Assembly (NCBI RefSeq): GCF_051175565.1
Contig: NZ_CP195105.1
Location: 806,001 to 870,000 of the forward strand
Reading direction: 5' to 3'
Length of the DNA: 64,000 bases
Source: Daejeonia sp002484105
Lineage (GTDB): Bacteria > Bacteroidota > Bacteroidia > Flavobacteriales > Weeksellaceae
A model generated the notes under the pieces. The model was given only the letters and a program-made list of their open reading frames with translations, made no database searches and was not told where the DNA came from. A program made the translations under genes and the position numbers. Shown piece by piece: positions 1 to 7,912 of the stretch (positions within the stretch are counted from its first letter, which is position 1; every line of letters begins with the position of its first letter).

Positions 1-1
1 C

Positions 2-421
2 ATTGATTCTATTAGCGATGGCACTTATTCGGAAGAGAAAGTAGCACAATGGATGCAGCGCCTGGAAACGGTTTACAACAGAGGTTTCTGGTCTGGATAT
101 TATCTGGGACAGAAACTGGGAGAATGGTCTCCGAACCCGGGATCCAGTGCCACCCAGAAGAAAGTGTATCTTGGCAAAGGCAGACATTTTTATCCGAAAA
201 GCGGCATTGCAGAGTTCCTGATTGAAGCTTATGATCTGAGTATTGGTGACAAGGTGCTGATTCAGGGGCCGACCACCGGTTCCAGGGAAATTGTTGTAGA
301 AAAAATGATGGTAGATGATCGCGGCGAGCAGGAAAAAGCTTCCAAATCGGAGGTGGTTACCTTCAAGACAGATTTTAGAATCCGCCCCTCCGACAGACTT
401 TATAAAATTGTCCAGGCCTGA
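2..421 (+). CDS. Peptidase U32 family protein, C-terminal part (5' end outside window)
   Basis: The reading frame is open from base 2, so the gene starts before the window and only about 139 C-terminal residues are visible. The text around RGFWSGYYLGQKLGEW and the later IGDKVLIQGPTTG resembles the C-terminal beta-barrel domain of U32 peptidases of the YegQ/TrhP type. Members of that family act in prephenate-dependent hydroxylation of tRNA uridine-34 or in collagen degradation. The catalytic core is not in view, so the specific role is inferred only. The ferredoxin gene starts 16 bases after the stop, which suits the [Fe-S] chemistry proposed for TrhP-like enzymes. Confidence 0.8.
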   Translation: MDSISDGTYSEEKVAQWMQRLETVYNRGFWSGYYLGQKLGEWSPNPGSSATQKKVYLGKGRHFYPKSGIAEFLIEAYDLSIGDKVLIQGPTTGSREIVVEKMMVDDRGEQEKASKSEVVTFKTDFRIRPSDRLYKIVQA

Positions 422-437
422 TATTATCTTTCATCTT

Positions 438-668
438 ATGGTTATTATTACGCTTCAAAGAGACAAATGCATCGGCTGTAATTACTGCGCTGAATTTGCA
501 CCTGATTATTTTCGGATGTCCAAAAAAGATGGCAAATCAGTGCTGCTCCGCTCAGCAGATAAAAAAGGTTTTTTTACATTGAAAACTCCTCTGCATGAAG
601 CCTTCGAGCCATGTGATAAAGCGGCAAAAGCATGCCCGGTAAAAATTATTTCAGTAAAACAAATATGA
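438..668 (+). CDS. Small [Fe-S] ferredoxin
   Basis: A 76-residue ferredoxin. The N-terminal CIGCNYC cysteine cluster and the late ACPVK cysteine-proline form the C-x2-C-x2-C...C-P pattern of a single cluster, with one extra Cys (EPCDKA) between. ATG at 438 is chosen over the upstream in-frame codon at 315 because the latter would overlap the U32 gene by over 100 bases and the family begins just before its first Cys. The stop TGA overlaps the next start as ATGA (665-668), so translation is probably coupled to fau. It is likely a soluble cytoplasmic electron carrier; its partner is not shown. Confidence 0.88.
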   Translation: MVIITLQRDKCIGCNYCAEFAPDYFRMSKKDGKSVLLRSADKKGFFTLKTPLHEAFEPCDKAAKACPVKIISVKQI

Positions 669-1240
669 TCCTGAAAGCAGAACTTAGAAAACTGTATAAG
701 CAGAAACGGAATCATTTGTCTGAGCAGCAGATACAAGAATTTTCCCGAAGAATTTTTGAAAGGTTTTCAGATTTTTTTCCTTTGAAAGAGGGCGATAAAA
801 TTCATGTTTTTCTTAGCATTCCGACCTTAAAAGAAGTGGAAACGGACGAGTTTGTAGCTTTACTTTTCGAAAGAAAATGTCGTGTTTTTGTTCCTAAGAT
901 ACAGGGCAACAGGCTGGTTTCCATTGAAATATTTCCGGATACCCATCTGGCGACCAATTCATGGGGAATTCGCGAACCTGAAGAACATTCGGATGCTGGA
1001 GATCAGGATTTCCGGTATGTCATCACGCCACTTTTGTACTGTGATACAGACGGGAACAGGGTTGGATACGGCAAAGGATTTTATGATGGATTCTTCAGGG
1101 AGATTTCTGCTTCTGCCTCAAAAATAGGAGTCTGTTTTTTTCATCCTTCCGAAGCGGTTGGTGATATACATGCAGATGATATACCTTTGGATTATCTTGT
1201 GACGCCGGATACCGTACTGTCTTTTAATGGCTTGCTATAG
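665..1240 (+). CDS. fau: 5-formyltetrahydrofolate cyclo-ligase
   Basis: ATP-dependent enzyme converting 5-formyl-THF to 5,10-methenyl-THF in cytoplasmic folate metabolism. The signature GNRVGYGKGFYDGFF, a glycine-rich phosphate loop with YD, sits in the C-terminal half, and the N-terminus has the family's basic K-x-R-K helix (LRKLYKQKR). The start is ATG 665, overlapping the ferredoxin stop; the longer frame from 632 would add 11 residues lying inside the ferredoxin gene. The 191-residue length is usual. The last 49 bases overlap the end of the convergent gene at 1192-1773. Confidence 0.92.
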   Translation: MILKAELRKLYKQKRNHLSEQQIQEFSRRIFERFSDFFPLKEGDKIHVFLSIPTLKEVETDEFVALLFERKCRVFVPKIQGNRLVSIEIFPDTHLATNSWGIREPEEHSDAGDQDFRYVITPLLYCDTDGNRVGYGKGFYDGFFREISASASKIGVCFFHPSEAVGDIHADDIPLDYLVTPDTVLSFNGLL

Positions 1241-1773
1241 ATGTTGATAAAATAGAATTTGAATTCTTTTTTGAACTTGATAGGAGCCGAAACCAGCACA
1301 TATTGGGCGTTTCTGTCAAAACTTCCCAGAGAGCGGTTGTTGCCGTCGAAATATTCTACATTGAATTTGGCATAATCGAGAGTGTCTTTTTTATGTATGG
1401 TTTTGTATACCTGCAACCTGTTTACAACCGCAGATTTCACTTTCAATGATTCCATTTCACGGAAAAGAGGCCGCAGGGTTGTACTGTCGGGTTTGTAGAA
1501 ATAGGCTTCAATCTGTCGGTACATTGCAGAATCTATACTGGTATTCTTGTGGCCGTCAAGATACAGGGTTGAGAGATCCAGTACATCCTGCACCTTCTGT
1601 TTGGTGATGGAATTGATCGCCTGCATGCTGTCCATCTGCACTGCGGGATAGCTCTTTGCATTGTTGCTGTTGCGCAGTTTTTCAAGGTCGCTCATCATGC
1701 TGTTGTTCTTCTTGCAGGCAACGGTGGCAGTAAGGATAACGAGCCAGATCAGGAAATATTGAGTTTTTTTCAT
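1192..1773 (-). CDS. Putative lipoprotein, unknown function
   Basis: A 193-residue protein with a hydrophobic signal and lipobox ending TVAC near residue 20, followed by KK, so it is probably a lipoprotein. No family is recognised. The middle is helical and polar; the C-terminal half (DTLDYAKFNVEYFDGNNRSLG) looks beta-rich. Its start overlaps the stop of the upstream membrane-protein gene as ATGA, so the two form an operon. Its 3' end overlaps fau by 49 bases on the opposite strand. Confidence 0.75.
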   Translation of the reverse strand: MKKTQYFLIWLVILTATVACKKNNSMMSDLEKLRNSNNAKSYPAVQMDSMQAINSITKQKVQDVLDLSTLYLDGHKNTSIDSAMYRQIEAYFYKPDSTTLRPLFREMESLKVKSAVVNRLQVYKTIHKKDTLDYAKFNVEYFDGNNRSLGSFDRNAQYVLVSAPIKFKKEFKFYFINIYSKPLKDSTVSGVTR

Positions 1774-2930
1774 TTGTTGGTGATTTTGAATTTGATGAGA
1801 ATGATTTTTCCGTTGTCATTTCGTTTCATCTCTATCACTTTCAGATTTTTGAGAGATGTAGTAGGCGTTGTAACAAGGGTGATGTATTTTTCTTTATTCA
1901 GTGTTTCTACGCCATAGATGTCGTTGTCGTAGACCTGTATGATGGTTGCATCGTCACTGATTCTTTTTTCCAGTTCCGTTCTTTTCTGGCTGATCAGGCT
2001 TTCGTCAGGATTTCCGGAAATATCCTTCATCGAAAAATAGTTGACGGCCATTTTGTAGTCGTCAGGTTTCAGTTCGATGGTTTCGTCTTTCGGGGCGTTC
2101 ACCAGATTTCTCGTAACCGTCAGGTTTTCGTAGAAGGGAGATGATATTTCCATCTTCAATGTATGGTCGTTAGTGGGATAACGGAAGCATTCACCTGATT
2201 TTATTTTGTATAATATTGGAGATTCATTCTGTTTGAAGACTCTGATTTCCAGTTCGGACTGAATACCGGACCCTCGGTCTGCATCAGAAAAGCAGTAAAC
2301 AAAAGTTTTTCCGAATATCTGATCTTTGAAACCCAGCAAAATCACCCCGATTGCAAAAATAATGGTCAATCCCAGCCATAAATATTGTTGGATGATTTGT
2401 AAAATACCCCTTTTTGAATTCTTGATTTTTGCTTCCGGGAAATTTTTAGTATTTGTGTTATTAAATTGATTATCAGGTATTGTTTTTTGTAAAATGTCTT
2501 TATTGGGCTCGTTTTTGTTGGTTTTTTCAGTTGTTTTTTCTTCGGGTTGGTAGGTGAGATAGGGAATTTCAGGCCGGGTGGAAATTTCGGTTTGTTTTTT
2601 TGTCGGAAATTCTTTTTTCAGCTGGTCATCTTCAGGAAGTTTATTCTGTTTCCGGAAATCGGCCCATGATTCGTAACCTGTATAAACAGAGAGTAAATTG
2701 AGCATGTCAATCCTTGGGATTTTAACGACAGGGGAAGATTTAAAATAGGTGTAAAATGACTTCTCGCTGATATTCCCTTTCGCAATTTTTCGGAGATCTT
2801 CCTGGAAATAGATGATATCAATGCCTTTCCATTTTGATATTTCATCAAAAGAAGGGGTGTGATGCTTAAGATATTGAGCCTGAATTTGTAATTTTAAGAG
2901 CTCAAAATATAAAATTTCCAAATCTTCCAA
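1770..2930 (-). CDS. Single-span membrane protein with helical N-terminal domain
   Basis: A 386-residue protein: a cytoplasmic helical N-terminal region (about 1-100, with SEKSFYTYFK and YTGYESWADFRKQNKL), a Lys/Asn/Thr-rich linker (100-172), one transmembrane helix (about 176-200) and an extracytoplasmic C-terminal part. The function is unknown; an inside-out signalling role is inference from the layout. No ATG lies near the N-terminus: the first in-frame ATG is about codon 76. A TTG at 2930 (or the TTG three codons on) is the likely start because an in-frame stop lies five codons upstream. It is translationally coupled to the lipoprotein gene by an ATGA overlap. Confidence 0.7.
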   Translation of the reverse strand: MEDLEILYFELLKLQIQAQYLKHHTPSFDEISKWKGIDIIYFQEDLRKIAKGNISEKSFYTYFKSSPVVKIPRIDMLNLLSVYTGYESWADFRKQNKLPEDDQLKKEFPTKKQTEISTRPEIPYLTYQPEEKTTEKTNKNEPNKDILQKTIPDNQFNNTNTKNFPEAKIKNSKRGILQIIQQYLWLGLTIIFAIGVILLGFKDQIFGKTFVYCFSDADRGSGIQSELEIRVFKQNESPILYKIKSGECFRYPTNDHTLKMEISSPFYENLTVTRNLVNAPKDETIELKPDDYKMAVNYFSMKDISGNPDESLISQKRTELEKRISDDATIIQVYDNDIYGVETLNKEKYITLVTTPTTSLKNLKVIEMKRNDNGKIILIKFKITNK

Positions 2931-3037
2931 AATATAAAAATATATTTAAAGTTTTGATTTACAGTATTATTAAATTGTAAAACGTATTTTACAAATGTAT
3001 TACAATTATTTTTCCTACACAAGTTTTCATATCACCA

Positions 3038-3045
3038 TACCTTTG
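3038..3045 (+). promoter_or_regulatory. Bacteroidota -7 promoter element for the heptad lipoprotein
   Basis: TACCTTTG matches TAnnTTTG, the -7 box of the Bacteroidota housekeeping sigma factor, 67 bases before the ATG at 3113. No clear TTTG -33 box stands at 19 bases. The resulting leader of about 60 bases is AT-rich. Confidence 0.55.
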
Positions 3046-3112
3046 TCTCGTTCAATTGATGAACAGAAAGTGAAATTAGAAAATATTGTTAACCTAAATT
3101 AATTAATTTATC

Positions 3113-3334
3113 ATGAAAAAATCATTGTTCGTAGCTGGTATCGCTGCTTTAGCTCTTGTAGCTTGTAAAAAAACTGAAACTACTGATGCAACTGCTGCAA
3201 CTGACTCTGCTGCTGCAACTGTTGACTCTGCTGCAACTACAGTAGATTCTGCTGCTGCAACTGTTGACTCTGCTGCTGCTAAAGTTGACTCTGCTGCAAC
3301 TGCTGCAAAAGACGCTGCAAAAGAAGTTAAATAA
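3113..3334 (+). CDS. Small Ala-rich heptad-repeat lipoprotein
   Basis: A 73-residue protein with a signal peptide and lipobox ALVAC (Cys at about 18), then five imperfect copies of the heptad [AT][TK]VDSAA and a Lys-rich end (KDAAKEVK). The 7-residue period and Ala content predict a long amphipathic helix tethered to a membrane by lipid; this is inference. Codon use is strongly biased to GCT, GAC and TCT, as in abundant proteins. It is transcribed alone, with a strong terminator 24 bases downstream. Confidence 0.82.
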   Translation: MKKSLFVAGIAALALVACKKTETTDATAATDSAAATVDSAATTVDSAAATVDSAAAKVDSAATAAKDAAKEVK

Positions 3335-3357
3335 TTAGCTACTCCAACAGTACAGAA

Positions 3358-3392
3358 AGGCTACCCGAATTTTCGGGCAGCCTTTTTTTTTT
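3358..3392 (+). terminator. Rho-independent terminator after the heptad lipoprotein
   Basis: Stem AGGCTACCCGAA / TTCGGGCAGCCT (one mismatch) followed by a run of ten T. Confidence 0.9.
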
Positions 3393-3423
3393 GTTTTAGT
3401 ACCTTAGCACCAGAAAATTTGTT

Positions 3424-3906
3424 ATGAAAACAACAATTAAGTTTTTTTTGCTTTTTGCTGGACTTTCCGTGTTTACACAGTATAGAGCACAACTTACAGT
3501 TCACAAAATGATTTATGCCGGCTACGAATATCAGAATCAGAGTTTTGCAGATGTAGGGGGCAGACTGCTATTCCTTACCCATGATAATATCTTGTATAGG
3601 GTGGGCGCTGCTGCTCTTATGGGGGCTGTCGATTCTGAATTTTCAGTATTGCCTAAAGTGCAGGCGGACATTCTTTTTAATTTTGAAAAAAACGTTGATT
3701 TCTACCATTCCTGGTATTTCCTTGCAGGAGCAGAAGTGACCAATAAATTCATAGTACCAAAATTTGGAATTTCGGTTTTTGGTATAGCAGATGTGACTGC
3801 AGGTTACGGTTTTTCGCTGGAGGAAAGAGGTAATGAAGGCAAGAAATTTAAAGGTCTTAATATGGGCGTTACTATCAATATTCCCATTGTTGTTTTCTCT
3901 CATTAA
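3424..3906 (+). CDS. Secreted or outer-membrane beta-rich protein, unknown function
   Basis: A 160-residue protein with a cleavable signal peptide (hydrophobic 6-19, then YRAQ). The mature part alternates short polar and aromatic strands (YAGYEYQNQSF, WYFLAGAEV, TAGYGFSLEERG), as in small outer-membrane barrels. No named family is recognised. The ATG lies 32 bases after the preceding terminator; a near-consensus TACCTTAG stands upstream of it. Confidence 0.7.
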   Translation: MKTTIKFFLLFAGLSVFTQYRAQLTVHKMIYAGYEYQNQSFADVGGRLLFLTHDNILYRVGAAALMGAVDSEFSVLPKVQADILFNFEKNVDFYHSWYFLAGAEVTNKFIVPKFGISVFGIADVTAGYGFSLEERGNEGKKFKGLNMGVTINIPIVVFSH

Positions 3907-4082
3907 CATGGTTTAATGTTGAATATTGTGTAATGGACTGTTATTTTTTTTTTAATATGTGTTAATGTTACTTAATTTTTTATAATTTTACGGCGTTTAT
4001 AATTACAGACTATAGATTATAATTTTACTCATTATTACAAAGAAAACGGTAACCATAGTGTTAACTATGAAACGAATGAGTT

Positions 4083-4673
4083 ATGAGTACAAAAGTTGAT
4101 AGTCTGCTGATCAAGAAGTATCAGGGGGGTGACGAGTCTGCGCTGGCCGCACTGATATCCAAGTACGAGTCTGAAATTTATTCCTTTATTTATTACAAGT
4201 TGCTGGATGAAGATCTGGCAAATGATATCTTTCAGGATACTTTTGTGAAAGTTATTGTCACCTTGAAAGAAGGTCGGTATAATGATGAAGGAAAATTCGT
4301 GCTTTGGGCCAAGAGAATTGCACATAATCTTATTATTGATCACTACAGAGCAAAAACCAAAAATCCAAAGGTATCCGAAACTTCATACGAAAACGAAGAG
4401 TTTTCTATTTTCGATATTATCCGGGAGCCGTCTGAAAATATTGAAGACCAGCTGATATCAGAGCAGATTTTCAGTGACCTGTTAAGAATGCTGCATCTGT
4501 TGCCTGAAAACCAGCAGGAAGTTATTAAGCTGAGATTTTATGACGGACTCAGTTTCAAGGAAATAGCAGAACATACAGAATCCAGCATCAATACAACCCT
4601 CGGGCGTGTGCGGTATGCGCTGATCAATCTGAGGCGTATCATGGATGAAAACAATATTATACTGACCAGATAA
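4083..4673 (+). CDS. ECF-type RNA polymerase sigma-70 factor
   Basis: A 196-residue sigma factor. Region 2 is visible as DLANDIFQDTFVKV (44-57) and LWAKRIAHNLIIDHYR (74-89); region 4 is LPENQQEVIKLRFYDGLSFKEIAE (140-163, given here in two overlapping parts) with a helix-turn-helix. The linker is acidic. No anti-sigma gene is adjacent. Instead a 44-codon basic gene follows after 43 bases, so the regulon and control are unknown. Confidence 0.92.
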   Translation: MSTKVDSLLIKKYQGGDESALAALISKYESEIYSFIYYKLLDEDLANDIFQDTFVKVIVTLKEGRYNDEGKFVLWAKRIAHNLIIDHYRAKTKNPKVSETSYENEEFSIFDIIREPSENIEDQLISEQIFSDLLRMLHLLPENQQEVIKLRFYDGLSFKEIAEHTESSINTTLGRVRYALINLRRIMDENNIILTR

Positions 4674-4716
4674 TAAATCAATAGAAGTTCCGTTTAAAGT
4701 GTAAACAAATCTGCCT

Positions 4717-4851
4717 ATGAAAAAAGTAGACACTTTAAACCTGAAGAAACTGAAACCCAAAACGGAAACGGTAACATTTCTTATGAATTTTTCGAAAAGC
4801 ATGGAAGTCCTGAAATCCGGAAACAAGAAATTTCTGGTTTCTAAAAACTGA
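4717..4851 (+). CDS. 44-residue basic protein downstream of the ECF sigma gene
   Basis: An ATG frame of 44 codons ending TGA at 4849-4851. The product is very basic: it begins MKKVDTLNLKKLKPKTETV, continues FLMNFSKSMEVL and ends KFLVSKN, giving about 12 Lys, one predicted helix and no signal peptide. It lies 43 bases after the sigma gene and 28 before the HAD start, on the same strand. It could be a small partner or regulator of the sigma factor; that is inference from position. A chance frame is possible, but the codons look coding. Confidence 0.6.
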   Translation: MKKVDTLNLKKLKPKTETVTFLMNFSKSMEVLKSGNKKFLVSKN

Positions 4852-4865
4852 AGGATTTTTTTAAC

Positions 4866-4873
4866 TAAATTTG
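4866..4873 (+). promoter_or_regulatory. -7 promoter element, near-leaderless HAD gene
   Basis: TAAATTTG matches TAnnTTTG and ends only 6 bases before the ATG at 4880. If transcription starts about 5-7 bases after the box, the mRNA is leaderless or nearly so. No good -33 box is visible. Confidence 0.55.
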
Positions 4874-4879
4874 TGCCCT

Positions 4880-5581
4880 ATGAAGAATATAAGGCACATT
4901 TTTTTTGATCTTGACAATACACTTTGGGATCACCGCAAAAATGCGTACCTCACGCTGAAAGAAATTTACAGAAGAGAAAACATACAGAAAATTTACCGCA
5001 TTCCGTTTGAGGAATTTCATAAAGAATATTTCACCATCAATGAGAATCTGTGGGCACAGATCAGAGATGGCAAAATCACCAAAGAATATCTGAGAAAACA
5101 CCGTTTTTACGATTCTTTCATGTTTTTTGGGGTAGATGATGAAGCGCTGGGACTGCGCTTTGAGCATAATTTCCTCGATGAGATCCTTTCCTATAACGAG
5201 TTGGTGCCCGGAGCATTCGAAATACTGGAATATCTTTCAGAAAAAGATTACAAACTACACATTCTATCCAATGGATTTCATGAAGTCACCTACAAAAAGG
5301 CAGAGCTTTCCGGTATCAAAAACTATTTCCAGACCATTACAAGTGCGGACGAAATCAATGTCCGAAAACCACAGCCGGAGATTTTCAGATATGCCCTCGG
5401 AAAAGCACAGGCACAGAGAGATTCTTCGGTGATGATCGGTGATGACTGGATTGCTGATGTGCGTGGCGCAAAGTCATTTGGAATGGCACAGCAGGTTTTT
5501 TTTGATGTATTTAATGACGAATTTTCCGGAGATGGGATTATCAGTATCCGTAAACTGGACGAGCTGAGAAATTATTATTGA
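4880..5581 (+). CDS. HAD-superfamily hydrolase, YjjG-like (pyrimidine 5'-nucleotidase type)
   Basis: A 233-residue HAD phosphatase. Motif I is FFDLDNTLWD (nucleophile Asp10, acid Asp12), motif II is HILSNGF, motif III is the Lys of VRKPQPEIF, and motif IV is MIGDDWIADVRGA. The helical cap after motif I and the N-terminus fit YjjG/HAD-IA nucleotidases that dephosphorylate non-canonical nucleotides; the substrate is inferred. ATG 4880 is chosen because the upstream TTG (4871) overlaps the -7 box. It ends convergently with trpS over a shared terminator. Confidence 0.88.
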   Translation: MKNIRHIFFDLDNTLWDHRKNAYLTLKEIYRRENIQKIYRIPFEEFHKEYFTINENLWAQIRDGKITKEYLRKHRFYDSFMFFGVDDEALGLRFEHNFLDEILSYNELVPGAFEILEYLSEKDYKLHILSNGFHEVTYKKAELSGIKNYFQTITSADEINVRKPQPEIFRYALGKAQAQRDSSVMIGDDWIADVRGAKSFGMAQQVFFDVFNDEFSGDGIISIRKLDELRNYY

Positions 5582-5600
5582 CATATTATCAGTACAATAC

Positions 5601-5630
5601 AAAAAAAGTCTTCCAGAGAGAAGACTTTTT
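5601..5630. terminator. Bidirectional terminator between HAD and trpS
   Basis: Stem AAGTCTTC / GAAGACTT with loop CAGAGA, flanked by A7 on the left and T5 on the right, so it can terminate transcription from both sides. Confidence 0.85.
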
Positions 5631-5648
5631 GCATTGGGTGCCCCGCTT

Positions 5649-6617
5649 CTAAATACCGAGACTTTTTCGTACGCGTTCCAGTGTTGCCTGAGCGACAGGG
5701 CGCGTTTTTTCTGCTCCGGATTTCAGTTTTTCATCCAGCTCATCCAGATGGTTCATATAATAATCATAAAGTTCGCGTTCCTTGGCAAAACGCTCTAGAA
5801 TAAGATGAAGCAGTTCTGTTTTTGCATGTCCGTACCCGAAGTTTCCGGCAAGATATTTTTTCCGCAAGACCTCGGTCTGTTCCGGAGATGCAAGTAGCTG
5901 GTACAGAGCAAATACTTTGTCTGTGTCAGGGTCTTTTGGTTCTTCGAGGCTTTTAGAGTCGGTCTCTATGGACATTATCTGCTTTTTCAACTGCTTTTCC
6001 GGGAGGAAAATATTGATGATGTTGCCTATGGATTTGGACATCTTTCTGCCATCGGTTCCCGGAACATATTTGGTGTTCTCCTGAAGTTCTGACTGTGGAA
6101 GCACAAAGACTTCTCCCATCTGGCGATTGAATTTTTCGGCAACATCCCGGGTGATTTCCAAATGCTGCAACTGATCTTTTCCCACAGGGACAATTTCTGC
6201 ATCATACAGCAGAATATCGGCAGCCATCAGAATCGGGTAGTTGAAGAGCCCAACATTCACGTCCTGAAGCCGGTCTGCCTTATCCTTGAACGAATGTGCA
6301 AGGGTCAGCCGCTGATAAGGAAAAAAGCAATCCAGATACCATGCAAGCTCGCAGGTTTCCGGGATATCGCTCTGGCGGTAGAAATAAGTTTTTTCTGTAT
6401 CAAGTCCGCATGCAAGCCATGCCGCTGCAATTTCGTATGTATTGTTTTTAAGGATTTCTGCATCTTTTATGAGGGTAAGAGAATGCAGGTTGGCAATAAA
6501 AAGAAAAGATTCGTTTCCGGGTTTATGGGAAAGTTCAATAGCAGGAATTATGGCGCCGAGAAGGTTTCCCAGATGTGGGGTTCCTGTGGCCTGAATTCCG
6601 GTTAATATTCTTGACAT
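5649..6617 (-). CDS. trpS: Tryptophan--tRNA ligase
   Basis: Class I aminoacyl-tRNA synthetase charging tRNA-Trp. A HIGH-type motif TPHLGN lies at residues 13-18 and KMSKS at 192-196 (GRKMSKSIGN). YPILMAADILLYDA and PVGKDQLQHLEITRDVA are typical of bacterial TrpRS. It is 322 residues, the usual length, and monocistronic, with its own -7 element and the shared terminator at 5601-5630. Confidence 0.97.
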   Translation of the reverse strand: MSRILTGIQATGTPHLGNLLGAIIPAIELSHKPGNESFLFIANLHSLTLIKDAEILKNNTYEIAAAWLACGLDTEKTYFYRQSDIPETCELAWYLDCFFPYQRLTLAHSFKDKADRLQDVNVGLFNYPILMAADILLYDAEIVPVGKDQLQHLEITRDVAEKFNRQMGEVFVLPQSELQENTKYVPGTDGRKMSKSIGNIINIFLPEKQLKKQIMSIETDSKSLEEPKDPDTDKVFALYQLLASPEQTEVLRKKYLAGNFGYGHAKTELLHLILERFAKERELYDYYMNHLDELDEKLKSGAEKTRPVAQATLERVRKSLGI

Positions 6618-6674
6618 TTTTGAATTTTAATTTTTTGAATGATTTAACGATTCAGGAATTTAAGATTATTGCTG

Positions 6675-6682
6675 CAAAAGTA
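6675..6682 (-). promoter_or_regulatory. -7 promoter element for trpS
   Basis: On the minus strand this reads TACTTTTG (TAnnTTTG), 57 bases before the trpS ATG. No matching -33 box is seen at 19 bases. Confidence 0.55.
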
Positions 6683-6711
6683 AGCAAAATTGGACTTCTG
6701 TAAGTTTGCAT

Positions 6712-7356
6712 TTAAAAGTCCAGTCCGTTAGGAAAGGCTTTTTTTCTGAAAATCAACAGCAGAACAGCTCCAACAGTAATGGAAGAATCTGCAATATTGA
6801 AAATATATTTGAAGAATTCAATATGCTGGCCACCTATCACAGGCCAGCTGTCTGGCACATACCAGTTGACAAGCGGAAAATGGATCATGTCCACCACGCA
6901 GCCTTTCATGAAGGCAGAGTATCCGTGTCCGAAAGGCACAAGATGCGAAATACCTCCATATTCAATCCACCTGCCAACACTTTCGTCATAAATGGTTCCG
7001 CTGTCGAAAATCAGTCCGTAAAACATTCCGTCCAGCAGATTTCCTATGGCACCCGCAAATATCATGGACATCGGGATCAGCAGGTAGTTGGATGCACCTT
7101 CACGAAGCCATTTGCGGAAGAGAAAAATGATTCCGCCAATGAGGGCAACCCGTACCAGCACTAAAAAATATTTGCCCAGCAGGCCACCAAAATGGAAACC
7201 GTACGCCATACCGGGATTTTCCACAAAAGTCATCCGAAACCAGTCCAGTCCGAATACGGGCACGCTGTCGCCCAGCTGGAAATGTGTTTTTACATAGATT
7301 TTGGTAAACTGGTCTATCAATAAAATAAAAAGGGTAATAAATGCTATTTTCTTCAT
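6712..7356 (-). CDS. lspA: Lipoprotein signal peptidase (signal peptidase II)
   Basis: Inner-membrane aspartyl protease that removes signal peptides from diacylglyceryl-modified prolipoproteins. It has several membrane segments; the catalytic Asp pair lies in GAIGNLLDGMFYG and FNIADSSITVGA, and FVENPGMAYG is the conserved N-containing loop. At 214 residues it is longer than the E. coli enzyme (164) because of periplasmic loops, common in this phylum. The start is ATG 7356: the longer frame from 7452 would code through a TGTACA-rich inverted repeat. It follows the DksA-like gene on the same strand. Confidence 0.95.
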   Translation of the reverse strand: MKKIAFITLFILLIDQFTKIYVKTHFQLGDSVPVFGLDWFRMTFVENPGMAYGFHFGGLLGKYFLVLVRVALIGGIIFLFRKWLREGASNYLLIPMSMIFAGAIGNLLDGMFYGLIFDSGTIYDESVGRWIEYGGISHLVPFGHGYSAFMKGCVVDMIHFPLVNWYVPDSWPVIGGQHIEFFKYIFNIADSSITVGAVLLLIFRKKAFPNGLDF

Positions 7357-7373
7357 AAGATTCTCTGTAAAGT

Positions 7374-7455
7374 AAAATGTACAAAGTACAATGTTTCTCC
7401 TAAAGTAAGAAGACACTGTACATTTGTACATCCTATATTGCACATTGTACAAATT
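7374..7455. repeat. Word-repeat inverted repeat (TGTACA/ACAATGT type) before lspA
   Basis: The spacer between the DksA-like gene and lspA is filled with reiterated TGTACA-like words: ATGTACAAAGTACAATGT at 7377-7394 faces CTGTACATTTGTACA (7416-7430) and CACATTGTACAAAT (7441-7454). TGTACA is self-complementary, so several pairings are possible. The layout matches the other word-repeat hairpins in the window, but with a different word. Confidence 0.7.
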
Positions 7456-7836
7456 TTATCGCTGCATATTCTTGGCTTCGATGCTCAGAGTGGCATGAGG
7501 CACGGCCATCAGGCGTTCTTTCGGAATCAGTTTTCCGGTGACACGGCATACGCCATAGGTTTTGTTTTCGATGCGGATCAGTGCGTGTTTCAGGTCGCGG
7601 ATAAATTTTTCCTGTCTTCCGGCAAGGATGGCGTTTTGCTCTTTGCTCAGTGTTTCGGCACCTTCTTCAAAAGCTTTGAATGTTGGGGATGTATCATCCG
7701 TACCATTGTTCTGGTTGTTGATGAAACTTTCATTGATCATCGTCAGATCCTTCTCGGCTTTATCTATTTTTGACAGGATCAGTTTCTTGAACTCCTGCAG
7801 TTCAGCATCGCTGTATCTAACTCTTTCTTCTGCCAT
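7456..7836 (-). CDS. TraR/DksA-family protein with a degenerate zinc finger
   Basis: A 126-residue protein with an N-terminal coiled-coil region (about 10-90) and a C-terminal DksA-type finger, YGVCRVTGKLIPKERLMAVP. DksA proteins bind the RNA polymerase secondary channel and act with ppGpp. The four zinc positions read C97, T100, S118 and A121, so only one Cys survives and zinc binding is very unlikely. The coiled-coil tip reads NGTDDTSP and lacks an obvious DxxDxA. It sits directly upstream of lspA and is probably co-transcribed with it. Confidence 0.87.
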   Translation of the reverse strand: MAEERVRYSDAELQEFKKLILSKIDKAEKDLTMINESFINNQNNGTDDTSPTFKAFEEGAETLSKEQNAILAGRQEKFIRDLKHALIRIENKTYGVCRVTGKLIPKERLMAVPHATLSIEAKNMQR

Positions 7837-7912
7837 AATTTCTTTTAGTGTTAAAATCAGATGATCTGTTCAAAGGCGGGTTTACACATCGTACCACTCA
7901 GTTGTCAAATCA

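Noticed and set aside
7357..7452. N-terminal extension of lspA by 32 residues
   Set aside because: The extension codes through a TGTACA inverted repeat and lacks resemblance to LspA; ATG 7356 starts the first membrane helix as expected.
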